Assembly (NCBI RefSeq): GCF_900108185.1
Contig: NZ_FNVA01000001.1
Coordinates: 1,488,001-1,552,000 of the forward strand
Direction of reading: 5' to 3'
DNA: 64,000 bases
Origin: Bryocella elongata
Lineage (GTDB): Bacteria > Acidobacteriota > Terriglobia > Terriglobales > Acidobacteriaceae
Both the position numbers and the translations under genes were made by a program. Positions 60,301 through 64,000 of this stretch are shown one piece after another. Each line of letters opens with the position of its first letter. Within the stretch, counting starts at the first letter, position 1. Under the pieces are notes generated by a model. It was not told the DNA's origin. It ran no database searches and saw nothing but the letters and a program-made list of their open reading frames with translations.

Positions 60301-62187
60301 CTACGGCGTCCTGGGCAATCCCAGGATTGGCGTGCGCAGGGGGGCTGCAAGACCGATGAAGAGACTAACGCTGCCTGCGGAGGAGTTAGTGACCCAAACA
60401 TTCCCCTCGCCATCAATGGCGACGCCGGCTGGCTGGGCTAGTCCAGCATCGCTGCCGAAGCCGGTTGCCGTTGCGAGTGCCGTGCTGAGGCTGCCGGCGC
60501 TGGAAGCGGAGAAGCCGCTGAGGGTGCGGCTCTGGAAGTTCGTCACCCACACGTTGCCTGCGCCATCGATGGCGAGGGACTGCGGAAACGCCAGGCCGCC
60601 GGAGCCTGTGAGGGTCTGCAGGATCGTGCCGCCTGCATTCATCTCGAGCAGTGAGGAGGCATCGTAGTCGGTGATCCACACGTTGCCCGAGGGATCGAGT
60701 GCGATGCCCGAAGGAGCATCGTGGCAGCAGGCATAGGGTGTCACCGAACCGCCGGCGGTGACATGGACCGCGGCCCCGTAGGCGGCGAACCATGCGTCAC
60801 CAGCGGCATCAGCTGCTACAGCGACAGGATAGGGCAAACTTGCCGAGACGTAGGCGGCAGTCCCAGCGGCAGATGTGCCGTCTGCGTTCAGCAACGTCGC
60901 GGAGGCCTGTCCGTAGTCAGCGACCCACAGCTTCCCCGCAGGCGTGACCGCGATGGCGGCGGGAAAGTAGATGCCTCCGTCGACATAGCCCGTGCCGGAG
61001 AGTACCTGCCCGGCGGAGTTCAGCTTGGTAACGCTGCCGTCTCCGCCGTTGACTCCGCTCTGGGACTCCGTATTGGTGATCCACGCGTTGTCCTGCGCGT
61101 CGATCGCAACACCGTACGACTCGTAGAGACTCGCGTCGGCAAATCCGTTTCCTGCTGCTGGCTCCCCGAGAGGTGAAAGCTTGGTCGCAGCACCGGCGAC
61201 GTTAGCCACCCATGCACTGCCTGTGGAGTCGATTGCGACCGCGCTGGGGTTGTTTAGCCCGCCGCCACTGCAGGTGAGGGCCATCGTCCAGTCCGGCGGA
61301 GCGCTGCTGAGCCGCGGCGTGAAGGCAGTCGACGAGCCTGCGAGTGCGTCGAGCCGTGCGACGTTCTTCGCGGGTTGATGCGCGATGTTGAGAGCGGCAT
61401 CGATGGTGTTGGAGGGTGCGGAACCGCTGCTGGAGGGTGCGAGCGCAAAGAGCGTACCGCACGTCGAGCCATCGTTCGCGATACCGCCCTTTGTGGCGGT
61501 GCAAGCCGCCAGAACATCCGCGAGCGTGTTCAGCTTCGCGGCGGGCAACGTCACCGTCGCAGGCAGGGTGGTTCCAGGCGCTGCTCCGGAGGACGTATTT
61601 ACGAGGGCCTGCGCAAGCTCCATCGCATGGGCGAGTCCCATGGCATTCGTAGCGCTGGCGCCCAGCGCGGTCGAGCTCCCCATGAACTGCGCCAGAGCGT
61701 AGACACTCGCAAGGGTGGTGAGTTCATTGAGGGTGACGGACGCACCCGTGCCGAGGTTCGCGCAGTCGCCTAGCACCGCCATCAGCGCGAGGCTGCTATT
61801 GACGCCCTGCCCTGGATTGCCACCCGACGCCACCAGATAGAGCTGCTGCCCGCTGGTGCAGGTGTAGGACGTCGTGCTGAAGCCGCCATCGGCCGCCGTG
61901 GTCACGGACTGCGTGAGCAGACTTACAGAGCTCGCCTTGTATCCGCTGGTGCTGGCGGCGTAGAGCGAGATCGTTGCTCCCGCAACGGGCTGCTGGCCGG
62001 CATGCACATGGCCCTGGAGGACGGCCCCTTGAGGGGTAACGGTCGTGACGGTGCTGGTCGTCGTGGAGATGGTCCCTGCGCAGCCGAGCATGACCACCAT
62101 AGCGACCGAGGCCGCGAGACGCAGCCACAGGTCGGGCGAGGCCAGGTGACGCCACGTATGTTCTGCCTGTTCCTGATGCGTCAGCAT
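60301..62187 (-). CDS. NHL-repeat lipoprotein
   Basis: A 628-residue lipoprotein. Seen: signal ending in lipobox MLGC, a transthyretin-like domain (LQGHVHAGQQPVAGATISLYAAST), a linker region with NELTTLASVYALAQFM, then a propeller of NHL repeats with the patterns AVAIDSTGSAWVAN, GVAIDAQDNAWITN, GIALDPSGNVWITD, SLAIDGAGNVWVTN and GVAIDGEGNVWVTN. The ATG at 62187 begins the signal peptide; the frame continues upstream to 62328. It is paralogous to the next gene upstream. It probably binds surface polymers or proteins; the partner is unknown. Confidence 0.85.
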   Translation of the reverse strand: MLTHQEQAEHTWRHLASPDLWLRLAASVAMVVMLGCAGTISTTTSTVTTVTPQGAVLQGHVHAGQQPVAGATISLYAASTSGYKASSVSLLTQSVTTAADGGFSTTSYTCTSGQQLYLVASGGNPGQGVNSSLALMAVLGDCANLGTGASVTLNELTTLASVYALAQFMGSSTALGASATNAMGLAHAMELAQALVNTSSGAAPGTTLPATVTLPAAKLNTLADVLAACTATKGGIANDGSTCGTLFALAPSSSGSAPSNTIDAALNIAHQPAKNVARLDALAGSSTAFTPRLSSAPPDWTMALTCSGGGLNNPSAVAIDSTGSAWVANVAGAATKLSPLGEPAAGNGFADASLYESYGVAIDAQDNAWITNTESQSGVNGGDGSVTKLNSAGQVLSGTGYVDGGIYFPAAIAVTPAGKLWVADYGQASATLLNADGTSAAGTAAYVSASLPYPVAVAADAAGDAWFAAYGAAVHVTAGGSVTPYACCHDAPSGIALDPSGNVWITDYDASSLLEMNAGGTILQTLTGSGGLAFPQSLAIDGAGNVWVTNFQSRTLSGFSASSAGSLSTALATATGFGSDAGLAQPAGVAIDGEGNVWVTNSSAGSVSLFIGLAAPLRTPILGLPRTP

Positions 62188-62230
62188 GCTCGGGCGGCGA
62201 CTTCCTCGAGGCCACACTCTGCGGTGACGC

Positions 62231-62413
62231 TCACTTGCGGCTGCTTCTCCGCCGCAACAGCTCCACTCCCCCAAAGGCAGCGACGGCGAAGCTGAAGAGC
62301 ACATCCGTGGGGAGTTCGGGGGACTCATCGCAACCTCCGATGGCGTGCGCGCGGGTCGCCATGCCCGCCAGCAGGACGATGACGCAGAGTTGCAGCATGC
62401 GCTTGTTCTTCAT
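62231..62413 (-). CDS. Small secreted protein with sorting-signal-like C-terminus
   Basis: A 60-residue protein: Sec signal (MLQLCVIVLLAGMATRAHA), a short GGCDE segment, then SPELPTD, a hydrophobic stretch (VLFSFAVAAFGGVELL) and basic RRRSSRK. The last three parts resemble a PEP-CTERM-type sorting signal in order (short polar motif, hydrophobic segment, arginine-rich tail), though the motif is not the canonical one. The gene lies between two NHL lipoproteins on the same strand with a GGGAACCC leader. It is nearly all signal and tail, so it may be a carrier or decoy; this is speculation. Confidence 0.6.
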   Translation of the reverse strand: MKNKRMLQLCVIVLLAGMATRAHAIGGCDESPELPTDVLFSFAVAAFGGVELLRRRSSRK

Positions 62414-62422
62414 GGGTTCCCT

Positions 62423-63757
62423 TTACTTCGGATCGATCGCGATAGCGGTCGGTGCGGTGACGCCGGTGGAGACTGTGGTCATCAGAGCTCCGCTGCTGTT
62501 CAGGACGTTGAGGCTTTGGTTGCCAGTGTTGCCGATCCATATCTGACCGGCGGGGTCGATGGCGATGGAGCCGGGATGATTGAGCATGCCGGAGCCCGTG
62601 AAGGGCGAACTGCCGTACACGCCACCGGAGGACGTGAAGGTGGAGACGCTCGAGCCTCCCAGGTTGGTCACCCAGGCGTTGCCGCTGCCGTCAATCGCAA
62701 TCGATGCAGGCGCGGAGAGGCCGTTGCCGCTCAGGCTCGACACGACGCTTCCCTGCTGTGAGAGCACGGTGACGGTGTTGTTGCCGGAGTTGGCGATCCA
62801 GACATTGCCACTGCCGTCGACGGTCGTGGACTTCGGCGCGGAGATCCCAGTGGGAGCGTAGGTGATCGCCATCGTCCAGTCGGACGGTGCGGTGGTGAGG
62901 CGCGGCGAGAACGGCGCCCCGGTATGCACGGAGTTAAAAAAGTTTGAGACGCGCTGCGTGGGATAGTGCGCGATGTTGAGAGCAGCGTCGATGGTGTTGG
63001 TCGGGGCAGAGCCACCCGATGGCGTCGCCCACGTATACAGATTGCCGCAGGCTGTTCCACTATCGCCGGCGTGACCGCCCGTCGAGTTGATGCAGTAGGA
63101 CAAGGCATCGGCCAGCGTATTGATCTCGGCGGTTGGTCCCGTAGCGCCGGCGGGCAATGCGGAGCCCACTGCTGCACCGGTGGCCACGTTCACAAGCTTG
63201 TTGACCGACGCGAACGCACGCGCGAGTCCCGCTGCATTCGTGGCGCTGGCTCCGACCGAGGAGTAGTTCGACATGAAGGGCGCTAGAGCGAAGACGCTGC
63301 CCACCGTCGTCACTTCATTCAGGTCGACGAAGGTGCTGTCGTTGATGGAGGCACAATCGCCAAGGGCCGCCATGTTCGCAGCGCCGGTGTTCACCCCTGC
63401 AACGCCACCGGGCTGGCCACCGATGGCGACGATCCAGAGCTGCTGCCCAGCGATGCAGCTGTAGGCGCTGGACGGGAAGTTGAAGGAGCCATCCGAAGCC
63501 GTCGTCACGGTGACGTTGAGCAGGTCGGTCGCCGCAGCGCCATAGCCTGTAACGCCGGCAGCGTAGAGATGAATCGCCGCTCCAGAGATTGGCTGCTGTC
63601 CGCCATGGACCGAGCCCTTCAGCTTCGCGCCGGTGATGGCCGTGGTGCCGGTGGCTGTGCCTGCCGACGACAGCAGCCCGCCGCAGCCTGTGAGCGCCAG
63701 GCAGAGCAAGGTTGCTCCGGCTGCCGCCGCCTGCTTCATGCATTGTGTGTTGAACAT
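62423..63757 (-). CDS. NHL-repeat lipoprotein, paralogue
   Basis: A 444-residue lipoprotein. Seen: signal ending in lipobox LTGC, a transthyretin-like domain (LKGSVHGGQQPISGAAIHLYAAGV), the linker NEVTTVGSVFALAPFM, then NHL repeats (TTVDGSGNVWIANSGNNTV, SIAIDGSGNAWVTNLGGSSV, SIAIDPAGQIWIGNTGNQSL). The ATG at 63757 has GAGGAG 7 bases upstream and gives a normal 25-residue signal; an ATG at 63796 overlaps the previous gene stop (ATGA) and is an alternative. It is shorter by several repeats than its neighbour, showing tandem duplication and divergence. Confidence 0.85.
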   Translation of the reverse strand: MFNTQCMKQAAAAGATLLCLALTGCGGLLSSAGTATGTTAITGAKLKGSVHGGQQPISGAAIHLYAAGVTGYGAAATDLLNVTVTTASDGSFNFPSSAYSCIAGQQLWIVAIGGQPGGVAGVNTGAANMAALGDCASINDSTFVDLNEVTTVGSVFALAPFMSNYSSVGASATNAAGLARAFASVNKLVNVATGAAVGSALPAGATGPTAEINTLADALSYCINSTGGHAGDSGTACGNLYTWATPSGGSAPTNTIDAALNIAHYPTQRVSNFFNSVHTGAPFSPRLTTAPSDWTMAITYAPTGISAPKSTTVDGSGNVWIANSGNNTVTVLSQQGSVVSSLSGNGLSAPASIAIDGSGNAWVTNLGGSSVSTFTSSGGVYGSSPFTGSGMLNHPGSIAIDPAGQIWIGNTGNQSLNVLNSSGALMTTVSTGVTAPTAIAIDPK

Positions 63758-63792
63758 GCTGCTGCTCCTCATCGCGATCTCTTGTTGAAGCC

Positions 63793-64000
63793 TCATGGCC
63801 GTGCTCCCACGGTGGCGCTGCTCACCGCGTTGGCCAGCGGAGCCACCACCGGCGTTGCCGCTCCGATGACCTCCGTCACCGTGTTGCTGCCTTGATTGGC
63901 GATCCATACACTGCCAGCACTATCGATCGTGAGGCTTGCCGGCGTGCTGATCGCCGCCGCTGAAGCTACTGGCGTCTGCCCGGTCGCCGCAGAGCCATCG
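63793..64000 (-). CDS. NHL-repeat protein, C-terminal part (runs off the window)
   Basis: The minus strand from the window edge reads TPASLTIDSAGSVWIANQGSNTVTEVIG and ends VGARP at TGA 63793-63795. This is one NHL repeat and the protein end, a third member of the row. The stop overlaps an ATG of the next gene (ATGA), so the set is probably one operon. Confidence 0.75.
   Translation of the reverse strand, partial: DGSAATGQTPVASAAAISTPASLTIDSAGSVWIANQGSNTVTEVIGAATPVVAPLANAVSSATVGARP

Noticed and set aside
1-64000. tRNA, rRNA, CRISPR arrays and riboswitches
   Set aside because: No cloverleaf with a T-loop, no regularly spaced repeat array and no known riboswitch core was recognised by eye. A covariance-model scan would be needed to exclude small RNAs.

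Overview
The window looks like a chromosomal segment from a soil member of the Acidobacteriota, most likely the Acidobacteriaceae (Terriglobus / Granulicella / Edaphobacter relatives). The pointers are three very large Oar-type TonB-dependent receptors with an N-terminal carboxypeptidase-regulatory domain, two-component propeller sensor kinases, a large secreted PIG-L deacetylase, NHL-repeat lipoproteins and high GC. These are family-level inferences from protein sequence; no rRNA or other phylogenetic marker is present.

Layout. (1) 1-21.7 kb: an oligosaccharide / sugar-acid utilisation locus. It holds a SelA-like PLP enzyme (cut by the window edge), an RraA-like protein, an Oar-type receptor, a LuxR-type response regulator with its propeller sensor kinase, an MFS carrier, a second Oar-type receptor, a Gfo/Idh/MocA oxidoreductase, an internally deleted pectate-lyase-like protein, a GH95 glycosidase and a secreted beta-propeller protein. 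Several of the 'metabolic' enzymes carry Tat or Sec export signals. Two similar 16-bp sites, one upstream of receptor 1 and one upstream of the MFS-kinase-regulator operon, suggest a small local regulon. (2) 21.7-22.4 kb: decayed IS3-family orfA. (3) 22.4-35 kb: a second sugar locus on the minus strand: a LacI regulator with a PfkB kinase, then an Oar-type receptor, a PIG-L deacetylase, an APC permease, another PfkB kinase and a GH4 glycosidase. A perfect 14-bp palindrome lies just downstream of a predicted promoter for the receptor. (4) 35.5-45.5 kb: a PAS sensor kinase and response regulator pair, divergent from a CzcCBA-type heavy-metal efflux operon followed by a Wzi-like outer-membrane protein.

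(5) 45.5-49.3 kb: IS3-family orfB remnant abutting a truncated GNAT acetyltransferase, then an ECF42-type sigma factor, YCII protein and DHFR-like protein. (6) 49.4-58 kb: a C2 (ethanol/acetate) module: aldehyde dehydrogenase (5'-truncated), DUF779, zinc alcohol dehydrogenase, malate synthase, isocitrate lyase, a TPR/HTH-like putative regulator, and an acetate CoA-transferase with an apparent single-base frameshift. (7) 58.2-59.9 kb: mobile-element debris (excisionase-like HTH protein and a frameshifted prim-pol primase) joined to a truncated Ser/Thr kinase. (8) 60.3-64 kb: tandem NHL-repeat lipoproteins with an unusual 60-residue protein, possibly a sorting-signal protein, between them.

The two sugar loci each combine outer-membrane uptake, secreted or periplasmic processing, inner-membrane transport and a dedicated regulator. 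The recurring theme of the second half is decay: at least six genes or mobile elements are truncated, frameshifted or internally deleted. No CRISPR array, tRNA or rRNA was seen.
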